The notes beneath the pieces are model-generated. The model was not told the DNA's origin, did not search any database, and saw nothing but the letters and a program-made list of their open reading frames with translations. Position numbers and translations under genes: made by a program. 64,000 nt of DNA from Stagonosporopsis chrysanthemi (Eukaryota > Ascomycota > Dothideomycetes > Pleosporales > Didymellaceae). The stretch lies in NCBI GenBank assembly GCA_022560025.1, contig JAFISE010000036.1, positions 124,001 through 188,000 on the forward strand, given 5' to 3'. Positions 35,098-46,583 of the stretch are shown in pieces; the stretch's first letter is position 1; every line of letters starts with the position of its first letter.

Positions 35098-36471
35098 CTA
35101 ATCCCAGTACTTCAGCACACCATTCAAATCACCAGTGACAACCTTCGAGGTCTCGCGTGGATGCCACTGCACCGCCAAAACCGGTGCATCACTGGCCTGG
35201 ATCTTGTGCCACATCTTGCATGTCTTCCAGTCCCAGAAGCACACATAACCCCCACTGTCTCCTGACGATACGAACTGTCCATCAGGGCTGATCGCCACAT
35301 CAGGTGCATAGCCAGCCACATTGTGGCCACGGTAGCTCTTCTTCCGGTTCTGGCGGAACTTGTCGGTTGTGGAATAGACAGTAATCTGGTTATCTGACGA
35401 CTGGAAGGCGGCATATTTACCAGAAGGATGGGGCGCCGCGCGGACCATAGAAAACATGTACGGCTCGGCGATGAACTTGATAGGCACAGGAATGCCGTAC
35501 TCCCAGGCTCGGAGCGACTTGTCGTCAGATGTTGTGACGAAGCGGCGGTTCTCGTCGCAGAACGTGATCGTGTTGACAGGGCCAAGGTGGTGGTCGTACT
35601 CCTGCACCATCTCTCCGCTTCTTGTGTCGTACTGCAATATCTTCTTGTCGCTCATACCAGCCAGGAACTCGTGTGGTGTGCTTGGATTGATGCGCACCAC
35701 GTGTGGTGTCTTTCCGGTGGTAAACTTATTCAGACACTTTCCAGTTTCGGTGTCCCACAACTTCATGTAACGATCGTAACTAGCCGAGATGAATTGTGAC
35801 CCATCGGAGTTGAAGTCGATGTCGTTGACAGATTTGGTATGCCCTGAGTAGGTCCGTAGGAGTTCTCGCTGGTGGTACGTATCCCAAATGGCAATCTTTG
35901 AGTCTGCAGCAGCAGACAAGAGAAGGTGGCCGCTACCTGGGAAAAAACGCACTTGTGTGATCGATTTAGTGTGGTATTTGTAGGTGTGCAAAAGCTTCTT
36001 CGGTATGAAGTTCTTCGGTTCGTACTCTCCGGTGAGCTTAATGTCCAGGTCGTTGGGAACATGCATATACGTCCGTCCCTGGTAATCGTATTGCTCACTT
36101 CCCTTGAACTCGGTCGTCTCACCCTCGGCTTCGGTGTCATGATAGTCGGTGCCTGCCAGCTTCTTCGGTGCAGCCTCTGGGTTCTCCTCAATCTCGTCCT
36201 CCTCATAGATGATCTCCACCTCTTCATCACTCCCAAATTCATCATCTGAAGCAGCGTCTGGCCTCTCTTCCTCGTATCGCGCCCATGGACCTTTGTATGC
36301 GCTGGCTCCAGTCACCACACTCGAGTCGCCTTTGCCTTCCCTCTTTCTCTTCTTCGAGCTCTGGCCTCCTTCGATCGCTCGGTGCCCTTGACGAAAAGAG
36401 TGGTCGCTAATAAATGTTTCCGCAGCAAATCCAGTGGGCACGCGGCCGGCACCTTTTCCAGGGGCAGCCAT
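35098..36471 (-). CDS. prp17: Pre-mRNA splicing factor PRP17 (CDC40), WD40
   Basis: WD-repeat factor acting in the second catalytic step of splicing. Single exon, 457 aa. The N-terminus MAAPGKGAGRVPTGFAAETF is followed by a basic KKRKREGK cluster (nuclear), the conserved GPWARYEEE element and an acidic stretch. Then comes the Prp17 hallmark ETTEFKGSEQYDYQGRTYMH, and from about 160 seven WD repeats to the end (for example HTKSVNDIDFNSDGSQFISA and SGGYVCFWDWKTCKM, ending LNGVLKYWD). It is about 120 residues shorter at the N-terminus than human CDC40. Upstream, in frame, a GTAAGC donor near 36550 and several AGs close to the ATG suggest a 5' UTR intron; I see no upstream ATG exon. The start is therefore probably right. 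Confidence 0.93.
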   Translation of the reverse strand: MAAPGKGAGRVPTGFAAETFISDHSFRQGHRAIEGGQSSKKRKREGKGDSSVVTGASAYKGPWARYEEERPDAASDDEFGSDEEVEIIYEEDEIEENPEAAPKKLAGTDYHDTEAEGETTEFKGSEQYDYQGRTYMHVPNDLDIKLTGEYEPKNFIPKKLLHTYKYHTKSITQVRFFPGSGHLLLSAAADSKIAIWDTYHQRELLRTYSGHTKSVNDIDFNSDGSQFISASYDRYMKLWDTETGKCLNKFTTGKTPHVVRINPSTPHEFLAGMSDKKILQYDTRSGEMVQEYDHHLGPVNTITFCDENRRFVTTSDDKSLRAWEYGIPVPIKFIAEPYMFSMVRAAPHPSGKYAAFQSSDNQITVYSTTDKFRQNRKKSYRGHNVAGYAPDVAISPDGQFVSSGDSGGYVCFWDWKTCKMWHKIQASDAPVLAVQWHPRETSKVVTGDLNGVLKYWD

Positions 36472-37173
36472 TCCTTGTACCCTCGCGCAGGCTATGGCTG
36501 TGACTGAGAGCGAGAGGTATGGATGAGAAGCGAAGTCAGGCAGTAGTGCGCTTACGTTCTCTTCGCGATGCTGTTGTGTAGTAGTGAAGAGCAGCGACGA
36601 GGTGATGGATAGCTTGAGCTTTGGGGAAAATTATAGATGACTAAGCACACCTGGATAATCGATGCTGTCGAACGTGAGCAAATGCACGCTGCGAGCGGCG
36701 TGCCTGCGGTGCTGCATCAAAATTTGTGATCTAGGTACTCTGCGAAAAGCGAACATGCAAATCAGGCTGCAAGGCCAGCAGCGTGGCTGGTGCTCTCGGC
36801 GATCTCGCGTCATCCCACTTCGCCCTGGCCTGAGCACCTCAGCCCAAATAGTGGTGTCGGCCTTCGACGTTCACTTGTCGCCCACCCACTCACGTCCCCG
36901 AACATGAGCACCTGCGCCCTGCCTACGACTGACTCACTCGCTGCGCTGCGACAAACCCGCGCGCATACAATGCACGCGCCTTGAGACTTTAGGCAAACAC
37001 AGATGCTGGTCAAGCCACCCACCAAACCCGCGCTTTCCCTCTGCAAGCCTGCCAACCACGGTTCAGAGACCCCATAACCCTGTAAACCTCGACCCCGGAT
37101 AAACACATCACTCTCATACTATTTCCGCACAACGTATGCGACACTCACTCTGGCCTCGCACACACCAACCATC
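36472..37173. other. Intergenic, divergent promoter region
   Basis: 702 bp between PRP17 (-) and the PIN-domain gene (+). A candidate 5' UTR intron of PRP17 occupies the first about 80 bp. No gene. Confidence 0.5.
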
Positions 37174-38591
37174 ATGCGCAGCAGCCCATTTCCGCCTCGG
37201 GCCAGCGCCAACACCACGGCTACGCGCGCACCCGAACCGCCCAAGCGTAAGGTCTTCAATTGCATAGTCGACGAAACCGCCTTGATCGCTGGCGTGAAAA
37301 AGAGTACCCGTGACGGGATCCGCAAGTGGATCTCGCAGGGCGCCATTCGTCTCTTTGTACCACTTCACAGTAAGAGCAAATGACACAGGCGCAGTCGACC
37401 TTCACTGACGACACAACAGCGCTCAACGCACTCCACCAAGTCAAAAATGGCAACGAGCGTATCAACGCAGACGCACGTGAAGCGGTCAAATGGCTAGACG
37501 AAATAACTTCCATGTCTTCTGGTGACGCCGCCGATCGCGTTCTTCTCGAAGGGGTCGATGAAGCATACAGTACCTGGGAAGAGGTGGAAAAGTTCATGTT
37601 GCCTGAGACTCTGCTTTCCATGGACGACAGCGAGTCTGAAGATGACGACTACCACGAGGACTTGGAGAGCTCGTTCAATGCACTTGACGTGTCCGATGAG
37701 ACCTCCATGAGCTCAACGCAGAGTCTTGACGGTACCGCACTCAGGACCCCAGAATCGCCGCGATCAGCCATGGGCAAAAAGAAGACTATCGACCATGAGG
37801 AGCTCTTCCCCAAGGAGAACGCAAACACCAAACCCTCAAGCTCACCTGACCGTACTGCGCGCAATAGTGGAGAGTCAGCTCGAGGATCAAGGTCGCCCAA
37901 GCGTACCGTCCCTGACTACTTGAAGCCATTGTTCAACCACATTCTCTGGCGCATCAACAAAGAGTCGAATCCGCATGCTGCGCTTGCTTCTTACATTCTT
38001 CTTACAAATGATCCTAGAAAGCAGGTGATTGCTTCCAAGTTCGGCATTCGCGCCAAACGTCTAGAGCAGCTCCGCGATACTGTCGCTCGTGAGGACCGAG
38101 AGTACAAGAACCATTTGACTCTTCACAAGATCGAGTCCGAGTCCAATATCGCAAAGAAGAACGCACCGGTAACGCCAAAGACGGCTGAACGCCCAAAATC
38201 CAGTCATTCCACGAATGACAAGCCAGAGGAGGGATCTGATGACGAGGACGTAGTTCTATTCCAACGCGCGCCTCGTGGTCCCGCAGCGATCACAGACAAT
38301 CAGCGGGTATGGGATCCCAATGACTTTGGCCGTACCAAGCAGCAGCAGTCGCCAAGAGGAGGTCGAGGAGCACACGTTGCGCCTCGAGGTCGTGGTATGC
38401 CATCTCCGCGAGGTCGCGGTGCCTTTGTGCCTCGCGGAGCCTATGTTGCACCAGGACCGCCTGTCCGCGCACCGCCTGCTCCTCGCCACGATCCGAATGC
38501 GCCAATTGACCCAAATTCTTTCGCTCGTCCCGTCGTTCGAGCAAGCCCAGCACGTGGTGGAAGTGGACGGAAACTGTGGGAGCCGAACTAG
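37174..38591 (+). CDS. PIN-like domain protein with RG-rich tail
   Basis: Probable RNA-associated protein with a PIN-like nuclease fold. Two exons around a 50-nt intron (37370-37419) give 455 aa. The splice joins RLFVPLH to TLNALHQVKNGNERINADAR, restoring the N-terminal half of a PIN-type domain (about 25-110). The first acidic residue sits in FNCIVDETALIAG and more acidic residues in AREAVKWLDEI. The middle is acidic and Ser-rich, then a predicted helical domain around PDYLKPLFNHILWRINKESN to ARKRLEQLRDTV-like sequence. The tail is RG/PRG-rich (SPRGGRGAHVAPRGRG) and ends GSGRKLWEPN. Such proteins are widespread in filamentous ascomycetes and, as far as I know, not characterised. A link to nonsense-mediated decay or mRNA turnover is conjecture from the PIN-like fold plus RG tail. 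Confidence 0.88.
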
Positions 38592-39096
38592 TCGCTTTCA
38601 GATGGCGTCGAGAATGACTGCCTAGCTCACACGTTTCTCAACACTTCATCAAAGGCCATACCCATGACTTGTGCCAAACTCAGCCTAGAGAGGGCCTGAC
38701 GACGCCGCTGGTCAATACCGCTGCGCAGACGTCAACCCTTCGGATTGCTGCTGTACGGAATGTTTACCTGGACCTCGAGATTTGACCGTAGGCTTTGAAC
38801 GCTCGCTGCTTCCTGCCGTCAATCGTTCGTCTACAGTTCTGGGGGTGCAATGAGATGTGGCAGATGCCCTGTGCGCTCGCTACAGCACGGCTCAACACTG
38901 CTTAGGAACGCCGTCTTCACGAAACAAGTGTGTGCACTCCATCATTTCCTTGCCTTGTCATAATTCTACTCATGTTGCTATCGAGTTTGCAGGATCACAT
39001 ATCAGAAATTGCCAGAATATTAAATTGTCATTCATTCACGACTGAACTGTCCAATTGCAATTGCTTTCGACGTCGAAAGTCCATACCATCAATGCT
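38592..39096. other. Convergent intergenic
   Basis: 505 bp between the stops of the PIN-like gene and the tyrosinase locus. Nothing recognised. Confidence 0.5.
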
Positions 39097-40472
39097 CTAA
39101 AGGTAAATGTAGCAGAACGGTCCAGCTGTAGTATTCATCAACTCCCTCATAGGCAAAACCCCATCCCACGCATATCCAAGATCAACCAGCGTATCTAGCG
39201 TCGTATTAGGACTCGGTGGCGCATTCAAAAATGTCCCTGTGCCCGCAATCCCCTTGTCCCCAAGCGCCATCTTCGCATGCAGATTCTGCCAAATCCACCA
39301 CACACGATCTATCTGCGCGTGGTGCAGATGGAAGGCCGGGTCGCCAGGTGAGATGTAGAAGTCGCGGCCTGGGTCGCCGCCCAGAGAGTAGTGTCCGCCG
39401 CCATGGATGCCGATGTTTCCTGAGCCGGGCACGCCTTGCATGGTCAGCTGGAAATCGGCAATGTTGTCGTTGGTGAGGATGGTGGTGGCAATTGCGGAGG
39501 CGTTTGCATATTGGCGGTTTATTGCGTCAGTCAGGTCGAGTTTGAGGCAGCGCGGGTTGTGGGCGAAGCCGTCGCCGTTGGAAAGTATGGTGCCATTTAT
39601 GAGGGGGAGGAGGACAGGGCCAAGATTGACGCTCACTGATGTGGTCAGTTCTCATGCTAATCCAATCGTTTGGTTTGGCATACTGTTCCTGAAGGGCCCT
39701 GACATCACGCAGCCTCCGCCGTTCCCGGCTGGCAGATACAGAGGCAGGTTACTACCCGGCGCGGCTGGGAGAGAGATCTTGCCTAGCTCGTTTCCAGGCT
39801 CATACGCCCCGTTTCCAGATAGAGATGTGTCGCTGCCATCGAAGATGGGTGACTCTTCAAGCCCGGTTATAGCCGTCTGCCCAGTCCCAGTATGGCTGCG
39901 TACCTCTGTATCCGCATTCTGTGCGAAGAGCCTGCTCGTAAGCTCGTATATAGTAGCGATGCTATTGCCTGTCAGCATCCTATTTCCCTTGGCGTGTAGC
40001 ACATACCCAGCCCAAAAATGTGCCCGAGTAGTGGTGGAATATTGTCTGATTGATGTGCGTCCCGACCCAATCATCGAACCTTGATATCGCGCCCGGAATC
40101 AGCGCGGCTGGTGTCTTCGCCTTCTTTTCTTGGAAGCATTGTACAGCACTTATGTACGCTTTCCGTTCTTTCTTCGATAACGATCCCCTGCGAGCTGTTA
40201 GCAAAAGACCGCGATCGAAAAGCACAATGCTTGTACCATTCCTTTCGAATCGATAGAGTAGCTGGGGTACAAACGCTGCGCTTGTTAATGTTGTTGTTAT
40301 CGAGGCTACTCTCCGTTCTGTCCTTCGCGAATTTGGCTAGCTCTGCGAGTTGGTTCAGTGCAATGCTCGGGTCCTTCGAAGCGACAGTTGGCAGATCTCC
40401 GTGGGCCGCGGGAAGAGCAGAAGCAATATCTGCCGTCAACAGGCATAACAATGTTGATATGTCAAGACGCAT
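39097..40472 (-). CDS. Secreted tyrosinase, frameshifted (likely pseudogene)
   Basis: Type-3 copper monophenol oxidase locus. A signal peptide (MRLDISTLLCLLTADIASALP) opens exon 1. Introns 40188-40236, 39962-40006 and 39636-39683 have good sites and join canonical tyrosinase blocks: RKEW/GSLSKKERKAY, then THINQTIFHHYSGTFLGW/HRYY (CuA ligands). After the third exon starts, IRAYEQALRTECGYRG runs into PYWDW, and six codons later the frame hits TGA. The next block, GLEESPIFDGSDTSLSGNG, lies in another frame. One base too many (or two missing) at the CCC run 39880-39882 explains it. Downstream is intact: GPFRN/MSVNLGPV, CuB ligands in GIHGGGHYSLGG and HLHHAQIDRVWW. Exon lengths sum to 1234 nt, one over a multiple of three. 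Either a recent pseudogene or a base error. Confidence 0.9.
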
Positions 40473-42580
40473 GTTTGCGAACGGGTGCCTTGATGGACAG
40501 TAATCTTATTACTATCAATGGCCGGAAGTTGACCTTTGTAGATACAAAACTACCAATTCGAATATAGCCAAGGATAGTCTGCATATAAGTAAGGTGGGCC
40601 GTGTACTCGTAGACCTCCATTTGCTATATGATCCAGGCTCCAGGCCAAGGCAGGCAGATATATGCATCCTTGCAAGGTCGTCAAAGATCCGGTTGTTCGC
40701 CCTTGACATGGAGTACGCCTAACCGCTTACATTTCCAATATGCACGCCAATGTCGCTTACTGCATGGCTTGCGAGGCGAATGAAGGAACACTCATGATTC
40801 ACGGCTGTATCATTGACTCGGCGTCTTGAAAGGATCGTGGGTAGCCTGTATTATCTCTGGGGACGTTGCCGCTAGGTAATGGATTCCATCTGCATTGATA
40901 CGCTACTTTTTCGAAGACGCGTCTCAAACGTTCCTGGCAGAGTCTGTGATCAGCCATATATTCAGTGGGTCGATGTGCGTGGATCAGCATGATGGTTGTA
41001 CGTCTAAGATAAGTTGAAGCGGAGCAATGAAGCATTTAACTTGAAAATCACCAAGTGAAACGTTATGCTCCTCATGTGCATAAGCCGGGCTTGGAATTAT
41101 CAGTCGATAAAAAAGCTGACCGCTTTGTGAGAAGAGGAAGAAGAGCGAACGCTCTGCACAAACGGTGTTTAAGGCCAGAAATGGTCGAAAATTGTATGAG
41201 AGACATACGTTGTAAGCTTTTCTTTGCTCCACCCAGCAGCGTCTTGACAGCACACCTGCTTAAAACAGACATCAGATTTGGCCGGCTAGTCCCTCCATAT
41301 CTCCCATGGCCAGATCATACTGCTTTTGTATACTGCACTACGGTTTATCTAGACTATGCCAATGTTCTTAAAGCATGGTCAGTCCGACTTCTGTCTGAGA
41401 CGCAGATCTTGCATCGTATAATCCAAAAACAATGCAAGGTATAGTGTAAGGTTGACAGCGGCCGGGATTCCATCATCCCAGGGGGTCCTGTAAATTGCCT
41501 ATTAATTTAAATCTTACTCGTGCGTCCTCTGACCATGCGCTTTCATACGAGGTCTGGAGATTGCTGTACATAACTTGTTCAATGGTAACCTTTGCGAGCA
41601 GACCTTTCGTACATTACGTTGTTGAATATGTGGCTCCAAAGTCATACGAGTCCGCGCGAGCCCGGCTGACGAATAATGTCTGCCAGTCGAAGCGCGTGCC
41701 GGCGTCATATTCCTATCTTAGCAACGGTCCTGGGGTCTCGTAGAGAGATCGGTTCAATGTAGTCCTCCAGGTTAGTTTTAGTTGCAGTCAGACGGATTCC
41801 ATCCCCCAGTAATAGCCCAAAGCCACGTAGCGCCCAATTTCTCGTTTATGAGAGATGTGAAGTCGTATGGGATCGCCGTCTCTCTACCCAAAGTCGATCG
41901 CCTGTTTTCGAAGAAATGTCGTGGGATCATCATACGGCACACAAGCTTTATGTGTCGAATCAACAGGTGTACACATGACATCACCTTTTTCGAGGTGCAA
42001 CCTGAGAGGCCGTGAGAGCCCATGTGTGAGCCAGATCCAAGCGCACATCGCAAGGGTTAGACACGAATAACGGTTTCCAGGGATGAATGAGATTGAGAGA
42101 GAAATAGAAAAAGCTAGTAGTATGATTACATATACCTTCGATGCAGTAGGGTTGAAAGCGCATGAAGCGTTTATCCGCATACTCATGGAAGCACACAGGG
42201 TATCTGAGTGGCTTTCAGTCCGCATTGCAAGAGACGCAATGTTCATCGGAGCTTCCTGGAGCACAACGTTAATGCCGTCCTGGTTGAGCTTACGTGCCTT
42301 GCAATGTCGCTGCTGGTCCCTAAATCGAGCCATCGTCGATGTTGGAGACCAGCCCTCGACGGCCTGCCATGGCAAAAACCGGAGCTCCGTTAAGAGCAAT
42401 GCATCTGAACGAGAGCGTGGTGATCCTCTCGCATCCACATTTTTGGTGTACAAGGCTGATGAGACAGGTGGCCAGCTGCGCCAACGCCGTTAACGCCGAT
42501 ACGCCGACGCCAAAGCTCCACTAAAAAATCTATGGACAAAAGCTCCAAAGCTCACGACAATCGAAAACACGGAACCGGCC
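40473..42580. other. Intergenic, divergent promoters, no gene seen
   Basis: 2.1 kb between divergent starts of the tyrosinase locus and IPI3. Frames up to 189 aa exist on the minus strand (41884-42453), and a 136-aa ATG frame on plus (42083-42493). They overlap each other and show no domain. TATA-like CATATAAG near 40583 may serve the tyrosinase. Confidence 0.5.
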
Positions 42581-44240
42581 ATGCTCACCGAACAGTTCCT
42601 GACCGCCATTGCTGGCTCGACAAAGCCAAATACTGGCGTTACTAAAGACCAAGGGATATTCGTTCACGAGTTCCAGCCTTTGGCCGCGCAGCGACATGTA
42701 TTCAAGAAGAGCGCGACCGCTCAGAACGGCATTGCTGTGAGCAGCACGCACATCTTTGCCGCGCAAACCGAGAAATCGATCATCCATGTGTACAATCGCG
42801 AGAAGGGTAACCAAGAGGCTATTGTGCCGTTTCCTGAGAGCATCCACAGCATTGCGCTCGCAGCGCAGGATACCGTACTGCTACTGGGCGCAGAGAGCGG
42901 AAGAATTCTGGCTTGGGAGGTCAGTCATGCCTCAAAACTTGTACATAGGATTTTAGTGCTGATACATAGCACAGATATGCTCAGGTCGTCTCGTCTCCAC
43001 ATCCACTTCGCACCTACAGCCTGTGACATCTCTCGTTGTCGATCCTTCCTCAAATTTCTTCCTCTCTGGCTCTGCAGACGCCATGATTCACGTGTGGGCA
43101 CTTGCTTCAATCCTTTCGTTCTCTCCAGATACTTCACGATCGCCTGTACACACACTCTCAACGCATCGCGGGCCCATTTCCTCCATAGCTTGCGGGCACA
43201 GCTCCAGCACCGCCAACATCGCAGTGTCAATATCAGGGGATAAGTCGGCCATTGTGTGGGACTATCACAATGGGCAGGCACTTCGTACCTACCTTCTGCC
43301 TGAAACACCCACGGCAGTGACTCTGGATCCGGCTGACCGAGCATGCTTTGTCGCCTACGCGGATGGAAGCCTACAGACAATTGACTTCTATGATGACATA
43401 CAGAGAACGACAGCAGTCGACGTCCTGCGGGATGTTTCATCCTCACACAGACCGATGCAACCTTCGCCGAAGACCAGGTTTGGTGCGGACTCGCAAAAGC
43501 TTGGTGGGACGCTCAGTCTCACTCTCAGCTGGGATGGCACAACTCTTCTCTCTGGTCACAGCAGCGGCAAGGTCGCCGCCTGGGATGTGGCGAAGAACAA
43601 CTATCTTTCTACCTTGACCAACCTACCAGGGCCTGTGAGCAGCTTGCAGTTCTTGCGTCCTACAGGCTTTGCAAATACCAACGGATCCAGCTTCAAAGTT
43701 CAGACCATAGTCAAGCCGAAACAAGATGCGGGATTGACCGGCAGTAGCAGTGGCCTGGTTCCCTCAAATTACAATCTCAGCATGCAATTCACTGGTAGAG
43801 TGAGCATTCCAGCTGTGTCAGCTACAGAGAAATCGTCCACCAAGACAAACTCGATCGCAGATGCTCTCGCCCACCCTAGTTTCCCAGCAAGTATGCTTGA
43901 AGAAAGTCTCGCAGAATTGGATTCATGGGTTACTCCGTCTAGAAGCAGCAATGCTCCAGCTGCTGTCACGGCACCAAGCCAGCAGGACGTAGAGCCACCG
44001 ACTACTGATAGCGATGCGTCTCAAGATGAGATTAAGGAATTGAAGAAGCAGCTTGCCAGTTTACAGCGGATTCAGAAAGTTACTTTTGCTCAGCTGGCGG
44101 AACTTCGCGAGGAGAAAGAGTACTTTGTCAAGAAAGAGAAGGGGCGTACTGAACGCGCAAAGGCGAAACAGAAAGCTGGTTCCAAGCCTGGAGATAACGA
44201 TGTGGATATGAGTGACGGCAACGACGGTACCGAGTCGTAA
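42581..44240 (+). CDS. ipi3: Pre-rRNA processing protein IPI3 (WDR18 family)
   Basis: WD40 subunit of the Rix1 complex (Rix1-Ipi1-Ipi3), acting in ITS2 processing and pre-60S maturation in the nucleus. Two exons around a 55-nt intron (42920-42974, acceptor CACAG) give 534 aa. The N-terminal start MLTEQFLTAIAGSTKPNT and repeats such as THIFAAQTEKSIIHVYNREK, then SGSADAMIHVWALASIL, then SISGDKSAIVWDYHNGQALR and SLTLSWDGTTLLSGHSSGKV fit Ipi3. The C-terminus has a coiled-coil with a Lys/Glu-rich end (EIKELKKQLASLQRIQKVTF) and DVDMSDGNDG. Length is close to the yeast protein (555 aa). The 3' side faces a 2.3-kb gap. Confidence 0.93.
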
Positions 44241-46583
44241 ACCCCAAGGCCAGGAGATTCAGTGACACGAACCGCCATTTGCGCGGATTGATACGATGGA
44301 AAAAGGAAAAGTGAGGCAGATGGCGATTGCTTCGGGCCCCTCGGCCGATCGTCTTCGAACGTCTGACCTGCGAGATTTGTATGACGCCTACGTATGGTAT
44401 CGCGTATCGCCAAGTCCCTTGCATGACCGAAGGACGGCACCGACAGTCGAGACCATGTTGTGACTGTGTATACCTTTCACGTATTGGGCCACGATTGCAT
44501 CAGCAGCTTATGGCGAAGGCACATCTGCGACCTTGGCTCAGCTTGAATCCTGGCTTAAACACAACATAACAGCTCAAGCTATGGCACGATATCAAGCGGT
44601 TCACAAAGTGGGGTAGAAGCTGAGTACAACTGTTGACGAGAAACGCCATGTCCAACGTCGCGTTCGGGACCGCAGCATCTGCACAGCGGGACAAACAAAG
44701 CATCAGACGCTGCGGCCTTCTCAACGGCAAGTCCGTCCAACGACGCGCTCAACGATGCAGCGCTGCAGTGCGACGGCGCGGCGGTAGAGCAAAAGCCCTC
44801 GTGCGAGTCCGCTGAGTGGTTTGTGAGCGCAAATGAGGAAGTCGGATGCCGTGGCACGCTGCCGCGCCGATCGCTGCCGCTTTCGGCGGCCGTGATGCAG
44901 CGGTGTGAGAACAGGTGCAGGAGCCCATCTAGCCACACGGCAAGGCAGCGCGGTCAATATTATGACAATCTCCTCGCAATCCACTCGCACGAGCGCGCAA
45001 AGCAGCCGAAAGAACAGACAGCGTCTTGACTACACACTACACTACTACTACTCAACAATCATAAATGCTTACCCCACAAGCATCATGCAAACTGCGAATC
45101 TGTGTGATCCCAACCACTACCCTCATCCCCCGAACTCTCCCTTCCCCTCATCCCCAGTCGCGCGCGTGAACCAATTGTACCTGCGTTGCGTCGGTACCTC
45201 GCCGTGTTTGCTTTTTCCCACACACGTGCGCCACCTCGCACGCACAGCTGATCCGGCTACTGCCGTTTCCGGAGCGCGGCAGCAGCAGCGGCAACACCAA
45301 CAGCAATAATAGCAGAACTGATAGTAGCGGGGCCAGTGGATCCCATGGCGGCAGGCGGGCAAACGTTCGGGAACAGGGAAATGGGGTGGATCTTAACAGC
45401 TGTGCTAGAGGTAGTGATTTGGGGCCATGGGTCTGTGGGAGGGGGGGATGCGAGGGTGCTGGGAAGGGGGAGCTTTGTGAGTTGCTACGGCGTTTGTGGG
45501 CTTGCGAGTCATGGGGATGAGCGAGTGGGTCCGGACTAGGATGGTCAAGCCTTGCTTGCCTTGCCATCGGGGATTGCGTGTGGATTGCGTGTGGACTGCT
45601 GTATGCAGGTCCGTCGCCATGATCGTAGCGTCGACATCCATCCGACTCAACTGTGAGTATGTGGGAGCAGCCTGTGTTGTTTGCGAGCATGACAGGGGAT
45701 TGTGGGTGAACGGGGCACATTGGGATCACGCGAAAACCTGGGAAGTCTCGAGATACCTCATTTTGTTTGTTTTTTGTACAGTTCCTTCTTCTACCTAATG
45801 TTTGCTTGTGCTCGTAATAGCGACTCGACTAACTCGTCCGCGTGCCAGGACTGCCGAATTCGCTCACGAACATTTGTACCCTGCAGCGTCCCAATCCACC
45901 GGTTCCGAGCGTCCGACTATGACACAACATCAATCTATTCGTTGATTTGCGCTCCAATGGGCCCGGGCCGTTTGCGTGTTGCGGCGAGGAGATCGAGATG
46001 CAAGGCTTAGTATTGAGAAGACTGTGGATACCGGATAGTGGTTGTGTATTTAGTGCAAAGGCAGGGTAGATATGTCCGATGGGAATAGCGGGAAACAGGC
46101 GGTGGTTGAGAGAACTCCAAAGTAACAAAAACCATAATGATGATCAACGCTAATGTCGGTACCCTGAGGTTGATAGTCTTCGGTATTCGTCACGGTCGTA
46201 CGTCGGTCCTCATAGTTCGGGGTGTAACTAGGAGAGGGATCAAGATTAGAGGATTCCGCCTAAAAGTTTGAATTGTGGATGATGCCAGGATGAATTGATG
46301 AATGCCGCCGTATGGTCAAGAGTTGCGGTATGTGATAGTACCGGCGCTTTTGCCTATGCAAGAGGAAAGTAACAGAGTAATGTTCCGAGAAATGATTAAC
46401 AATGGTATCGTTGATCGTGCGTGGTCGTGAGTGTTGAAGCAATGCGGATGGTAATGCAGATAGCAAACGAAAGCAATCGCAAGCTCGATGAACGCCGACG
46501 CTAGTAGTCGCTAAGATATCGGAATGAACCCTCAGAAGAGCAAAAATGTGTACAAAGTTTGCGAGTGTGCGAGTGAACGATCC
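44241..46583. other. Convergent gene-poor interval
   Basis: 2.3 kb between IPI3 and the otubain gene, whose 3' ends face each other. Many overlapping short frames on both strands (for example a 74-aa ATG frame at 45088-45309 with a Gln-rich end), without domains or consistent exon chains. I call no gene. Confidence 0.5.

Noticed and set aside
41884..42493. Overlapping 189-aa (-) and 136-aa (+) frames upstream of IPI3
   Set aside because: They overlap each other, the minus one lacks an ATG at its start, and neither shows a domain. More likely promoter sequence.
45088..45309. 74-aa Pro/Gln-rich ATG frame in the IPI3-otubain gap
   Set aside because: Short, low-complexity and without splice partners; no support for coding.
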